A stretch of DNA of 64,000 bases from positions 1 through 64,000 of the forward strand of contig DIWF01000038.1 in NCBI GenBank assembly GCA_002422545.1, read 5' to 3'. Under the pieces are notes generated by a model that made no database searches, had not been told where the DNA came from, and worked only from the letters and a program-made list of their open reading frames with translations. Origin of the DNA: Firmicutes bacterium UBA6113 (GTDB lineage Bacteria > Bacillota > Clostridia > Tissierellales > Sedimentibacteraceae). Of this stretch, positions 25,503 through 35,088 are shown in pieces; position 1 is the stretch's first letter; every line of letters starts with the position of its first letter. The position numbers and the translations under genes were made by a program.

Positions 25503-26260
25503 TGAATATCTGTATTTTCGGAGGAACCACAGAAGGAAGAAAACTTGCAGAATTTTTGTCTGAAAACAACATCAAGACAAATTTGTTCATAGCGACAGAA
25601 TACGGGCAGCAGTTTTTGAAAAATATAAATAATATTTCTATTTATCAAAAGCGCATTGATGAAAAAGAAATGACCAATCTTTTTCTTGAAAAAAAATATG
25701 ACTGGGTGGTGGATGCAACTCATCCATTTGCACAGCTGGTATCCCACAACATTGTAAGAGCAACGCTTGTAAGTGGCACGAGGTATATGAGAGTAATAAG
25801 AAGTTCAATGGAAAACAAAGACTGCATTTATTTTCAGTCTTTCACGGAATGCGTTGAATATCTAAAGGATAAGGAAGGGAACATTTTGCTTGCAACTGGC
25901 AGCAAGGATCTTAATAAGTTCACCGCAGTTGAAAATTACGGTGAAAGAATTTTTGTGAGGATTCTTCCCATGGAAAGTTCACTTAAAAGATGCATTGAAC
26001 TTGGATATGACAACAAAAATATCATATGCATGCAGGGACCCTTCAGCACGGAACTTAATGCAGCAATGATAAAAAGCACAAACGCAAAGTTTCTTGTAAC
26101 AAAGGAAAGCTCTGATTCTGGAGGGTTTGACGAAAAGGTGCAGTCATGTGTGAACACGGGAGCAAAATGCCTTGTAATAAGAAAGCAATATGAAGACGGA
26201 TTAACAATTGATGAAATAATGAGCTTTTTTAAGAAACTGATTCTGGAACAGGCAGTCTAA
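25502..26260 (+). CDS. cbiJ: cobalt-precorrin-6A reductase
   Basis: 252 residues, CbiJ/CobK NAD(P)H-dependent reductase. N-terminal Rossmann 'CIFGGTTEGRKLAEF', 'VVDATHPFAQLVSHNI', 'LATGSKDL' and 'MQGPFSTELNAAM' motifs. It reduces the C18-C19 double bond of the macrocycle. Starts within the cbiF stop and ends 2 nt before cbiET. Confidence 0.92.
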   Translation: MNICIFGGTTEGRKLAEFLSENNIKTNLFIATEYGQQFLKNINNISIYQKRIDEKEMTNLFLEKKYDWVVDATHPFAQLVSHNIVRATLVSGTRYMRVIRSSMENKDCIYFQSFTECVEYLKDKEGNILLATGSKDLNKFTAVENYGERIFVRILPMESSLKRCIELGYDNKNIICMQGPFSTELNAAMIKSTNAKFLVTKESSDSGGFDEKVQSCVNTGAKCLVIRKQYEDGLTIDEIMSFFKKLILEQAV

Positions 26261-26262
26261 TT

Positions 26263-27483
26263 ATGAAAAAATTATATATTGTCGGAATAGGACCAGGCGG
26301 CAAAAAATACATTCATTCCATGGCAAAGGGAGCAATTGAAGAATCAGACTGCCTCATAGGCGCCAGACGAATGCTTGAAGGCTTTGAACATTTACAAAAA
26401 GAAATGTATGAAAGCATCAGCACACCGGATATTATTGATTATATAAAAGATTCAAAGTGCAGAGTTTTCAGTTTGCTTGTGTCAGGAGATTCAGGATTTT
26501 ACAGCCTGTCAAAAAAAATAACGGAAGTTCTTCTAGAAAACCAAGAAATAACTGTTGAAAATATACCATCAATCAGTTCCATGCAGTATATGTGTTCTAA
26601 GCTCAACATTTCATGGGATGATGTTAAACACCAAAGCGCCCACGGAAGGGACATTAACATTGCAGCAGTTGTAATGTTCAGTAAAAAAACCTTCTTTTTG
26701 ACTGGAGGAGAATTTGGCCCTCAGGAAATATGCAAAGTTCTCTGCGCCAAAGGTCTTGGATATTTAAAGGTAACGGTAGGAGAAAACTTATCCTACCCAA
26801 ATGAAAAAATCATTACGGATACGGCATTCAATTTATCAGAAATGAATTTTGACAGCCTTTGTGCAATGTTGGTTCAAAATGATGAGGCTGTTGATATAAA
26901 TGCAAGCATACGAAGCATAGGGGATGGTGAGTTTATAACAGGAAATATTCCCATGACCAAAAGCGAAGTAAGAACTATATCCATAGGCAAGCTTAACTTA
27001 AAAAGAAGTTCAATAGTTTATGATATTGGTGCAGGAACAGGTTCCGTCTCAATCGAAACAGCTCTTAAGCTCAGCTGCGGCCAGCTTTATGCCATTGAAA
27101 AAAATGAAGAAGCAATAAGTTTAATTAAAAAAAACAAAGAAAAGTTCAAGGCCTACAACATAGATATAGTAAAGGGACTGGCTCCTGACTGTCTTGAAAA
27201 TCTTCCAAGTCCTGACTGTGTGTTCATAGGGGGAAGTGGAGGAAATCTTGAAAAAATAATCTGTGAAGTTTTGAAAAAGAATCAAACTGCAAATGTTGTT
27301 ATAAATGCCATTGCACTGGAAAGCGTCAATGAAGCCATAAGTTGTATGGAAAAGTTCAAATTTACACATGTTGAAATAACAAACGCATGGATTTCAAAAT
27401 CAAAAAAGGTAGGATCATACAACATGATGATGGGACAAAATCCCATTTATATTATAAGCGGCAAGGGAAGTGGTTTAAATTAA
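26263..27483 (+). CDS. cbiET: fused cobalt-precorrin-7 C5-methyltransferase / cobalt-precorrin-6B C15-methyltransferase (decarboxylating)
   Basis: 406 residues, natural CbiE-CbiT fusion (CobL-like). CbiE half (1 to about 200): 'VGIGPGGKKYIHSMAKGAI', 'LVSGDSGFYSLSKKI'. CbiT half (about 230-406): SAM motif 'YDIGAGTGSVSIETAL' near 252-267, 'FIGGSGGNLEKII'. Together they methylate C5 and C15 and decarboxylate the C12 acetate. Separate proteins in many bacteria; the fusion keeps both activities on one chain. Confidence 0.93.
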   Translation: MKKLYIVGIGPGGKKYIHSMAKGAIEESDCLIGARRMLEGFEHLQKEMYESISTPDIIDYIKDSKCRVFSLLVSGDSGFYSLSKKITEVLLENQEITVENIPSISSMQYMCSKLNISWDDVKHQSAHGRDINIAAVVMFSKKTFFLTGGEFGPQEICKVLCAKGLGYLKVTVGENLSYPNEKIITDTAFNLSEMNFDSLCAMLVQNDEAVDINASIRSIGDGEFITGNIPMTKSEVRTISIGKLNLKRSSIVYDIGAGTGSVSIETALKLSCGQLYAIEKNEEAISLIKKNKEKFKAYNIDIVKGLAPDCLENLPSPDCVFIGGSGGNLEKIICEVLKKNQTANVVINAIALESVNEAISCMEKFKFTHVEITNAWISKSKKVGSYNMMMGQNPIYIISGKGSGLN

Positions 27484-28849
27484 AACAATCAAGGCACCGA
27501 GAATAATGATAGCTGCAGCAGGAAGCGGCAGTGGAAAAACTACAGTCACAACGGCTCTTCTGAAGGCATTTTTGCTTGAAGGCAAAAATGTTGCAGCCTA
27601 CAAATGCGGCCCTGACTATATAGACCCCATGTTTCACAGCGAGGTTATAAAAATTCCTTCAAGAAACATCGACTCATTTATAATAGGAGACAACAACGTC
27701 AAATATGTAGTTGGAAAGAACAGCAAAGAAATGGACATATCGGTTGTAGAAGGCGTAATGGGATATTACGACGGTACAGGAATAGGAACTAATGGCAGTT
27801 CATATGAAATTGCAAGGCTGCTCAATTGTCCGACAGTCCTTGTTCTAAACTGCGAAGGAATGGCAGTATCTGTTTGTGCTGTAATTGAAGGGTTTAAAAA
27901 CTTCAGGGAAAAAAGTAACATCAAGGGCGTCATACTCAACAACATTTCCGAAGGAATGTACCGGTATTATAAAAATATTATTGAAACAAACATAGATGTG
28001 AAGGTTTACGGCTACATGAACCATCTTGAAGACTGCAAACTTGAAAGCAGGCACCTTGGACTTGTTACTGCACAGGAAATAGGAAATTTACAGTCCATAG
28101 TAAACACTCTCGGAGAAAATGCTTCAAGAACAATTGACATGAAAGGATTAAGTGAACTTGCACTCACTGCTCCTGTTATTGAATATGAAGAACCTGAAAT
28201 AGAAAATAAAGGCGAAGTAAATATAGGTGTTGCATATGACAAATCATTTTGCTTTTATTACAGGGACAGTCTTGAAGTTTTGGAAAAGATGGGAGCAAAA
28301 TTAATCAGTTTCAGTCCAATGTCGGACAAAAAACTTCCGGACAATTTAAGCGGTCTGATTTTTGGAGGAGGTTATCCTGAACTTTACATGGATGAACTTT
28401 CAAGAAATAAATCAATGCTTGAAGACATATGGGAAAAAATAAGTACAGGAATTCCCACATTTGCAGAATGCGGAGGGTACATGTACCTTCTTGACAGTTT
28501 TAAGGAAGACGGCAATGAATATAAACTTGCCGGAGTTTGTGAAGGTCAAAGCTTCATGACTGACAGGCTCAACAACTTCGGTTATGTCACTTTAACAGCA
28601 GACAAGGACAACCTTATGTGCAAAAAAGGTGAAAAAATAAACGGACATGAATTTCATTACAGTACAAGTACAAATCTCGGGGATGCATTTACAGCTTCAA
28701 AACCTGAATCGGAAAAAACATGGAAGTGCATAATTGCTGACGACACAAAATTAATGGGATATCCTCATTTGCACTTTCTTGGAAATATTGGTTTTGCAGG
28801 AAATTTCATGGATAAAACAATAAGTTATCAAAAGGGGCATAAGAAATGA
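27479..28849 (+). CDS. cbiA: cobyrinate a,c-diamide synthase; possible AUU start
   Basis: The conservative start is ATG 27506 (447 residues). I extend to the ATT at 27479. The in-frame codons between encode I-K-T-I-K-A-P-R-I, and homologs typically begin with 'KAPRIMIA', the first beta strand before the P-loop 'AGSGSGKTT'. No ATG, GTG or TTG lies between the upstream in-frame stop at 27476 and 27506, and GGGAAG sits about 10 nt before the ATT. ATP-dependent glutamine amidotransferase; class-I nucleophile Cys is in 'AECGGYMYLLDS' (about residue 322 from the ATG). Amidates the a and c side chains. Ends overlapping cbiB. Confidence 0.88.
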   Translation: MKTIKAPRIMIAAAGSGSGKTTVTTALLKAFLLEGKNVAAYKCGPDYIDPMFHSEVIKIPSRNIDSFIIGDNNVKYVVGKNSKEMDISVVEGVMGYYDGTGIGTNGSSYEIARLLNCPTVLVLNCEGMAVSVCAVIEGFKNFREKSNIKGVILNNISEGMYRYYKNIIETNIDVKVYGYMNHLEDCKLESRHLGLVTAQEIGNLQSIVNTLGENASRTIDMKGLSELALTAPVIEYEEPEIENKGEVNIGVAYDKSFCFYYRDSLEVLEKMGAKLISFSPMSDKKLPDNLSGLIFGGGYPELYMDELSRNKSMLEDIWEKISTGIPTFAECGGYMYLLDSFKEDGNEYKLAGVCEGQSFMTDRLNNFGYVTLTADKDNLMCKKGEKINGHEFHYSTSTNLGDAFTASKPESEKTWKCIIADDTKLMGYPHLHFLGNIGFAGNFMDKTISYQKGHKK

Positions 28850-29796
28850 TACCGTTGATTTTAGGTTATTCACTGGATTTGTTCGTAGGAGACCCGCAGG
28901 GTTTTCCTCATCCCATAAGGCTCATAGGAAAGTTGATAGAAAATGTTGAAGCAGTCTTAAGAAAAAAATGCAAAAATGCACGAGATGAAAGGCTGGCAGG
29001 TATTATTCTTTGGTTTGTTGTGGTTTTGACTTCGTATGTTGTGCCTCTTGTTATATTGTGGCTATCATCAAAAATCAGCTTCTTGCTTGCATGGGCAATT
29101 GAAACCATAATGTGTGCATTTATTCTGGCAACAAAGAGCCTCAAGGATGAAAGCATGATTGTTCATAAATATCTTGAACAAAATGACTTAAGCTCTGCCA
29201 GAAAATATTTGTCATACATAGTAGGCAGGGATGTGGAAAATCTAAACAGCAGTCAAATTGCCAAGGCTGCAGTAGAAACTGTTGCAGAAAACACATCTGA
29301 TGGCGTAATAGCTCCAATGATTTTTATGCTGATTGGCGGAGCACCCCTAGGGTTTTTATATAAGGCAATAAACACCCTTGATTCAATGGTTGGATACAAG
29401 AATGAAAAGTACATAAACATGGGAAGGTTCTCTGCCCTGGCTGACGATGCAGCAAATTTTCTGCCGGCAAGAATAGCATCCTTTCTTATGATTGCAGCGT
29501 CCTATATATTGAATATGGATTATGAATCAGCCTACAGAATATACAAAAGAGACAGATATAATCACAAGAGCCCAAATTCAGCACATACGGAATCCGTATG
29601 TGCAGGAGCATTGAACATTTTGCTTGGGGGGCCTAATTATTATGGTGGAACTCTTGTTACAAAGCCTACCATTGGTGATGACAAAAGACCGGTTGTGAAC
29701 GAAGACATACGAAAGGCAAACAAGCTCATGTATGCAACATCAGCATTGTGCCTGATTTTTGGAATAGCGGTAAAATTTATAATTATGAGCGTTTAA
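28846..29796 (+). CDS. cbiB: adenosylcobinamide-phosphate synthase (membrane)
   Basis: 316 residues, several helices (for example 50-75 and 80-100). 'DLFVGDPQGFPHPIRLIGKLI' at the N-terminus, 'AVETVAENTSDGVIAPMIF' and 'GRFSALADDAANFLPARI' are the CbiB/CobD signatures. It joins the aminopropanol phosphate arm, made by the next gene product, to adenosylcobyric acid. Overlaps cbiA by 4 nt. Confidence 0.94.
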   Translation: MIPLILGYSLDLFVGDPQGFPHPIRLIGKLIENVEAVLRKKCKNARDERLAGIILWFVVVLTSYVVPLVILWLSSKISFLLAWAIETIMCAFILATKSLKDESMIVHKYLEQNDLSSARKYLSYIVGRDVENLNSSQIAKAAVETVAENTSDGVIAPMIFMLIGGAPLGFLYKAINTLDSMVGYKNEKYINMGRFSALADDAANFLPARIASFLMIAASYILNMDYESAYRIYKRDRYNHKSPNSAHTESVCAGALNILLGGPNYYGGTLVTKPTIGDDKRPVVNEDIRKANKLMYATSALCLIFGIAVKFIIMSV

Positions 29797-29808
29797 TATG
29801 GAGGAAGT

Positions 29809-30873
29809 ATGGAATCTCACGGAGCAGACATATACACGGCTTCAAGAATATCAGGAATCGATGAAAACAGCATAATTGATTTTTCATCAAACATAAATCC
29901 ACTTGGAGTTCCTGAATCAGTTGAAATTGCTGCAATGAACTCAACAAAAAATGCTAACAGGTATCCGGATATAAATTCCCGGGAACTTACGGAGGCTATA
30001 GCAGCTATAGAGAATGTACCCACAGAGTGGATTTTTGTTTCAAACGGTGCAGCCGAAGCAATTTTTAGAATTGCATTTTACTTAAAGCCTGGAAGAGGAC
30101 TTGTAACTGCTCCTACATTCAGCGAATATGAAAATGCCATGAAGGCCTCAGGAACTTTTGTAAGCTTTGTTAATCTCAGTGAAGAAAACAATTTTAAAAT
30201 AAACGATGATATATTAAAAAATATAAACAAAACTGACATTGTGTTTTTGTGCAATCCAAACAATCCTACAGGTCAAATCACAGACAGCAGCACTGTGGAA
30301 AAAATAGCAGCTCACTGCAAAAAAAGTGATGCAGTGCTTGTTGTTGATGAATGCTTTCTTGATTTTGTTGAAAACAAGGAAAAATACAGCATTGTAGATA
30401 AGATTCACAAATATGACAACTTGATTGTTTTAAAGGCTTTTACAAAAATATATGCAATCCCAGGAATACGTCTTGGATACTGCATGTCATCAAATAAAGA
30501 TCTAATCCAGGGACTTAAATCCTCAGGCCCACCGTGGAACGTTTCAACCATTGCTCAAGCTGCAGGAATAGCTGCATTAAAAGAAAAAGAGTATGTGAAG
30601 AAGTCCGTGGAGTATGTGAGCAGGCAAAGGGAGTATCTCGTAAGAGAGCTCCATATTTTAAACATCAAGACATATGAAAGTCATGCAAATTATGTGTTTT
30701 TTAAAACTGGAGTTCCGAACTTGAAACAAGAATTGCTTACAAAGGGAATACTCATAAGAGACTGCTCTAACTACAAAAACTTAAGTGGAGATTACTACAG
30801 GATAGCAGTTAAAAAAGAACATGAAAACAAATTATTAATTGAAAAATTAAAAGAGATAACAGGTATACAATGA
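29809..30873 (+). CDS. cobD: threonine-phosphate decarboxylase (PLP)
   Basis: 354 residues, class I/II aminotransferase fold close to histidinol-phosphate aminotransferase. PLP lysine expected at Lys213 in 'KAFTKIYAIPGIRLGY'; 'CNPNNPTGQ' and 'DFSSNINPLG' are family motifs. Function as decarboxylase of L-threonine phosphate to aminopropanol phosphate is taken from its place after cbiB in a cobalamin operon. Similarity alone would allow HisC. GGAGG lies upstream of the ATG. The next gene overlaps by 4 nt. Confidence 0.85.
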   Translation: MESHGADIYTASRISGIDENSIIDFSSNINPLGVPESVEIAAMNSTKNANRYPDINSRELTEAIAAIENVPTEWIFVSNGAAEAIFRIAFYLKPGRGLVTAPTFSEYENAMKASGTFVSFVNLSEENNFKINDDILKNINKTDIVFLCNPNNPTGQITDSSTVEKIAAHCKKSDAVLVVDECFLDFVENKEKYSIVDKIHKYDNLIVLKAFTKIYAIPGIRLGYCMSSNKDLIQGLKSSGPPWNVSTIAQAAGIAALKEKEYVKKSVEYVSRQREYLVRELHILNIKTYESHANYVFFKTGVPNLKQELLTKGILIRDCSNYKNLSGDYYRIAVKKEHENKLLIEKLKEITGIQ

Positions 30874-31898
30874 AAACAATACTGGTGATAATTGACGGAC
30901 TTAGCGAAGATAAAATTCATGAACTTGGAAACAAAACTCCACTTGAATTTGCCTGCACTCCGTTTATAGATAAGATTATAGAACAAGGCAATCACAGCCA
31001 GAGAACTTTTTACCCATCACACAGGCAGCCGGACAGTTTAAACTGCATACTTGCCATGCTTGGAGTGGATGAACGTTACATTCCACAAAACAGGGCATAT
31101 CTGGAAGCTTTGGCTTCAGACATAAGTGTGGAACATGATGAGGTAGTTTTAAGATGCAACCTCATAAGCATTAAGGATGGAAAAATGGAATCTTTCAATG
31201 GGAAAAACCTCACTGATGAGTACATGAAAAAAGTCTCTCTTAATGTGAAAACAACCGGAGAAATAAAATTTTATCACATTAGCGGCTACCGCAATTTGAT
31301 TGTGCTTAAAAAGAGCCGGGAAATCATGTCAATGAAAAATATACCGCCTCATGAGAATGTGGGAAGTGGTATGGCAGAAATATTAAGCAATTTTGAACAT
31401 ATTGAAATTTTAAAAGAGTTTGCATTAAGAAATGAATTTTCCAAAAACGGCAGCAGCTACATGTTCTATCCCTGGGGACCGTCAGAGTATTCAGAGATAC
31501 CGTCCTTTCATGAACTTCACAATAAGTCATGTTCGTGCGTTTGCAGCGCTGAAATAGTAAAAGGAATCGCAAAAGCAATGAAAATTGATGTTGTCCCCTT
31601 AAAAAACTCAACAGCAGATGTAAGTACGGATTTGAGGGAAAAATCATCAGCCGTACTAAAGGAGATAAAGAACCACGATGTTGTTATTGCACACATTAAC
31701 GGCACGGATGAAGCTTCTCACAGAAAGGATCTGGCGGAGAAAATCAGTTTCATTGAAAAAATAGACAGGGAATTTATGAGCGAATTATACAACAATGCGG
31801 ATGGTACAAAAATAATAGTTGTTTCAGATCACCAAACAAGCTCCCTTACAGGAAGACATGAAAAAGGGAATGTAGATGTAATTTGTTTTGAAAAATAA
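30870..31898 (+). CDS. iPGM/alkaline-phosphatase-superfamily enzyme in the cobalamin operon
   Basis: 342 residues, related to archaeal-type cofactor-independent phosphoglycerate mutase (ApgM). Visible motifs: metal Asp in 'VIIDGLSED' near the N-terminus, 'HINGTDEASHRKDL' (the ApgM DEAxH pattern), and a C-terminal 'VSDHQTSSLTGRH' metal site. It is shorter than ApgM (about 400). Fixed between cobD and cbiP in a B12 operon, so glycolysis is unlikely. A phosphatase acting on alpha-ribazole phosphate or on the aminopropanol arm is my inference. No CobC or CobZ is seen in the window. Confidence 0.7.
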   Translation: MKTILVIIDGLSEDKIHELGNKTPLEFACTPFIDKIIEQGNHSQRTFYPSHRQPDSLNCILAMLGVDERYIPQNRAYLEALASDISVEHDEVVLRCNLISIKDGKMESFNGKNLTDEYMKKVSLNVKTTGEIKFYHISGYRNLIVLKKSREIMSMKNIPPHENVGSGMAEILSNFEHIEILKEFALRNEFSKNGSSYMFYPWGPSEYSEIPSFHELHNKSCSCVCSAEIVKGIAKAMKIDVVPLKNSTADVSTDLREKSSAVLKEIKNHDVVIAHINGTDEASHRKDLAEKISFIEKIDREFMSELYNNADGTKIIVVSDHQTSSLTGRHEKGNVDVICFEK

Positions 31899-31916
31899 GA
31901 GGGAAGGAATGATATT

Positions 31917-33404
31917 ATGGCTAAAGTAATAATGGTTCAGGGTACAACTTCAAATGCAGGCAAGAGCCTCATAACAGCAGCTCTATGCAGAATATTCAAG
32001 CAGGATGGTTTCAAGACTGCACCTTTTAAGTCTCAGAACATGGCTCTTAACTCATATATAACCCGTGACGGATTTGAAATGGGAAGAGCCCAGGTAATGC
32101 AGGCAGAAGCCGCCGGCATAGAACCTGATGTGAGAATGAATCCAATTCTACTTAAACCAACGGGAGACAAGGGCTCACAGGTTGTGTTAAACGGCAGAGT
32201 TTTCAGGGATATGACAGCAGGGGAGTACTACACATACAAGGAAGACATGATTCCTCACATAACAAAATCATACAATTCATTGTCGGAGGAATATGACATA
32301 ATTGTTATAGAAGGTGCAGGCAGCCCTGCTGAAATAAATCTCAAACAGCAGGACATTGTAAACATGGGCATGGCCAAAATTGCCGACTCTCCTGTAATTA
32401 TAGTGGGAGACATAGACAGGGGTGGAGTATTTGCATCATTGGCAGGAACAATGCTCTTGTTTGATGAAGAAGAAAAGAAAAGGGTCAAAGGATTTGTAAT
32501 AAACAAGTTCAGAGGTGATGTAGACTTATTGACTCCGGGACTTAAAATGCTTGAGGATATAACAAACGTGGATGTGCTCGGAGTTGTTCCGTACATGAAG
32601 GTTGACATAGACGATGAGGACAGCCTTTCAGAGCGTCTTACAAACACTTTTGAACAAAAGTTAATTGACATAGCCGTAATAAAACTTCCACGGATTTCAA
32701 ATTTCACGGATTTCAATGTGTTTTCCATGAATGATTCAGTGTCACTCAGATATGTTTCAAGCACAAGAGAGCTTGGAAATCCGGACATGATAATTATTCC
32801 CGGCACAAAAAACACCATTGATGATTTGAAATGGCTCAGACAGTCAGGTCTTGAAGCCAGAATAATCCGTTTTGCCAGCGAAGGAAATCCCGTATTTGGT
32901 GTTTGCGGCGGTTATCAGATGCTTGGTGAAACAATCAATGACCCTGATAATGTGGAAGGCGGAGGCAGCATCCGTGGACTTGGACTTTTAAAAATGGATA
33001 CAACATTTTACAGAGAAAAAACAACTGTGCAAACTAAGGGAATTATAAATGAAACAGAAGGAATTTTCAGCCCGCTATCCGGCATTGAAGTTACTGGGTA
33101 TGAAATACACATGGGAGATACAGCTGTCAGGGAAGGAAAATCTCTTTTAACAGCACAGGGTAAACAGGACGGCTGTGTTTTTAATAATGTTGCAGGAAGT
33201 TACATCCATGGAATATTTGACAACTTGAATGCTGCAGATACAATTGTTCAAATTCTTGCAGACCGAAAAGGCATAGACCTGACAAACAAAAAACAACTTG
33301 ATATGAAGACATACAAGGAAATGCAGTATGACATATTAGCAGACTGTGTCAGAAAATCTCTGGACATGGGAAAAATTTATAAAATAGTCGGAATTTCAAA
33401 ATGA
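31917..33404 (+). CDS. cbiP: cobyric acid synthase (glutamine amidotransferase)
   Basis: 495 residues. N-terminal P-loop 'GTTSNAGKS' (8-16), ATPase domain with 'VIIVGDIDRGGVFAS', C-terminal class-I amidotransferase with nucleophile Cys330 in 'GVCGGYQMLG'. It amidates side chains b, d, e and g using glutamine and ATP. GGAAGG lies about 10 nt before the ATG. Overlaps cbiG by 4 nt. Confidence 0.95.
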   Translation: MAKVIMVQGTTSNAGKSLITAALCRIFKQDGFKTAPFKSQNMALNSYITRDGFEMGRAQVMQAEAAGIEPDVRMNPILLKPTGDKGSQVVLNGRVFRDMTAGEYYTYKEDMIPHITKSYNSLSEEYDIIVIEGAGSPAEINLKQQDIVNMGMAKIADSPVIIVGDIDRGGVFASLAGTMLLFDEEEKKRVKGFVINKFRGDVDLLTPGLKMLEDITNVDVLGVVPYMKVDIDDEDSLSERLTNTFEQKLIDIAVIKLPRISNFTDFNVFSMNDSVSLRYVSSTRELGNPDMIIIPGTKNTIDDLKWLRQSGLEARIIRFASEGNPVFGVCGGYQMLGETINDPDNVEGGGSIRGLGLLKMDTTFYREKTTVQTKGIINETEGIFSPLSGIEVTGYEIHMGDTAVREGKSLLTAQGKQDGCVFNNVAGSYIHGIFDNLNAADTIVQILADRKGIDLTNKKQLDMKTYKEMQYDILADCVRKSLDMGKIYKIVGISK

Positions 33405-34456
33405 AAATAGATGTTTACGCATTTTCAAGGAATGGTGTCCTGTTGAGCGGCAAAATAAAACATGGATTAGCAGTGGATGAAATAGAAGTGTTTGTACCTG
33501 AAAAGTATTCCCTGCTAAAGGGAGGCTTGAATGCAATCAGCAATCTACACCAGTCAGTAAGACGGTCATTTGAAACAAAGGATGCTGTTGTTTTTGTAAG
33601 CGCTGCAGGAATTGCTGTAAGAGCCATTGCTCCTTTTGTTAAAAATAAAATCAAAGATCCTGCTGTAATATGCATGGATGAAAAAGGTAAAAATGTCATT
33701 TCTCTTCTTAGCGGTCACATGGGAGGAGCTAACAAGTTATCTAAAAAAATCGCTATAATTACAAGCGGACAAGCAATTATAACAACTGCTACGGACATAA
33801 GCGGAAAAATTTCCGTGGATGAATGGGCTGCTGACAACAATATGGCTATTATAAACATGAAGGATGCAAAATTATTTGCAGCTGAAATTCTTGAAAACAA
33901 GACTGCAGGGCTTACCAGTGATTTTCCTGTAATTGGAGTTGTACCGGAAGAAGTTGACCCATACAATAAAAAAAATTACGAAACAGGAATATGCATAAGC
34001 CTTGATGAAAACAAAAAACCATACACAAACACATTGAACTTGATTCCAAGGATAGTTTCTGTGGGTGTGGGCTGCAGAAAAGGAACAAATTTTCAGACAA
34101 TACTTAAATCAATAAAAGAAGTGCTCATGGAAAATGATATCTCATGTTTTGCAGTAAAGTCAATAAATTCTATCGACCTTAAAAAAAATGAAGAAGGAAT
34201 AATAAAAACAGCTGAATTTTTAAATGTTCCTTTTTACACATATTCAAAAAGCCAGCTCAACACACTGGAAGGCAACTATACGGAATCAAGCTTTGTAAAA
34301 AAGATTGCAGGAGTTGACAGTGTTTGTGAAAGATCAGCTTCCATGGGAAGCACCAGCAAGAAATTAATAATTAATAAAACAATTAAAAATTCAGTCACTG
34401 TGGCTGCATGCCTTCATGACTACAACGTTGATTTTAATAACCGATTGGAGCAATGA
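33401..34456 (+). CDS. cbiG: cobalt-precorrin-5A hydrolase
   Basis: 351 residues. CbiG N-domain with 'VFVSAAGIAVRAIAPFVKNK', 'SLLSGHMGGANKLS' and 'ATDISGKISVDEWA'. C-terminal CbiG domain starts near 'SVGVGCRKGTN' with 'FAVKSINSIDLKKNEEG'. It opens the delta-lactone and releases the C20 fragment as acetaldehyde, a step found only in the anaerobic route. Start and stop overlap neighbours. Confidence 0.93.
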   Translation: MKIDVYAFSRNGVLLSGKIKHGLAVDEIEVFVPEKYSLLKGGLNAISNLHQSVRRSFETKDAVVFVSAAGIAVRAIAPFVKNKIKDPAVICMDEKGKNVISLLSGHMGGANKLSKKIAIITSGQAIITTATDISGKISVDEWAADNNMAIINMKDAKLFAAEILENKTAGLTSDFPVIGVVPEEVDPYNKKNYETGICISLDENKKPYTNTLNLIPRIVSVGVGCRKGTNFQTILKSIKEVLMENDISCFAVKSINSIDLKKNEEGIIKTAEFLNVPFYTYSKSQLNTLEGNYTESSFVKKIAGVDSVCERSASMGSTSKKLIINKTIKNSVTVAACLHDYNVDFNNRLEQ

Positions 34457-35088
34457 TGAACAACATAAAATTTGTAGAACCTCAAAATATTGAAAAAAGA
34501 AGTTTTGAAATAATTCAGGAAGAACTTGGCGATTTAAAGCTTGAAGGTGAAAAAGAACCCATAATTAAACGTGTCATTCATACAACTGCTGATTTTGATT
34601 ATTTGGACAATTTAATTTTTTCAGAGGATTCTGTTAAAAAAGCAAAAGCTGCATTGAAAAATGGAGCAACAATAATAACCGACACAAACATGGCGTATTC
34701 TGGAATCAATAAAAAAGCGGCAGCTAAACACGGAGTGGACATAAAGTGCTTCATGGCAGATGAAGATGTTGCAAAGGAAGCAAGCGAGCGCAGAGAAACA
34801 AGGGCAACAGTGTCCATGGAGAGGGCATTAAATATAAAATGTCCGCTTATTTTTGCCATAGGAAATGCACCCACAGCCCTCATAAAACTTTATGAGCTCA
34901 TAACAGAAGGCAAAATTAATCCTGAACTTGTGATCGGTGTTCCGGTGGGCTTTGTGAATGTGGTTGAGGCAAAGGAACTCATAATGAATACTAATATTCC
35001 ATACATAGTTGCAAAAGGAAGAAAAGGAGGCAGCAATGTTGCTGCAGCCATAATAAACGCCCTATTGTACAATGTGGAGGAAAATTAA
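34453..35088 (+). CDS. cbiC: cobalt-precorrin-8 methylmutase
   Basis: 211 residues. 'VIHTTADFDYLDNLIF' holds the active His region; 'TNMAYSGINKKAA' and 'FAIGNAPTALIKLYEL' are typical of CbiC/CobH. It moves the methyl group from C11 to C12, giving cobyrinic acid. Overlaps cbiG and cbiL starts. Confidence 0.95.
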   Translation: MMNNIKFVEPQNIEKRSFEIIQEELGDLKLEGEKEPIIKRVIHTTADFDYLDNLIFSEDSVKKAKAALKNGATIITDTNMAYSGINKKAAAKHGVDIKCFMADEDVAKEASERRETRATVSMERALNIKCPLIFAIGNAPTALIKLYELITEGKINPELVIGVPVGFVNVVEAKELIMNTNIPYIVAKGRKGGSNVAAAIINALLYNVEEN

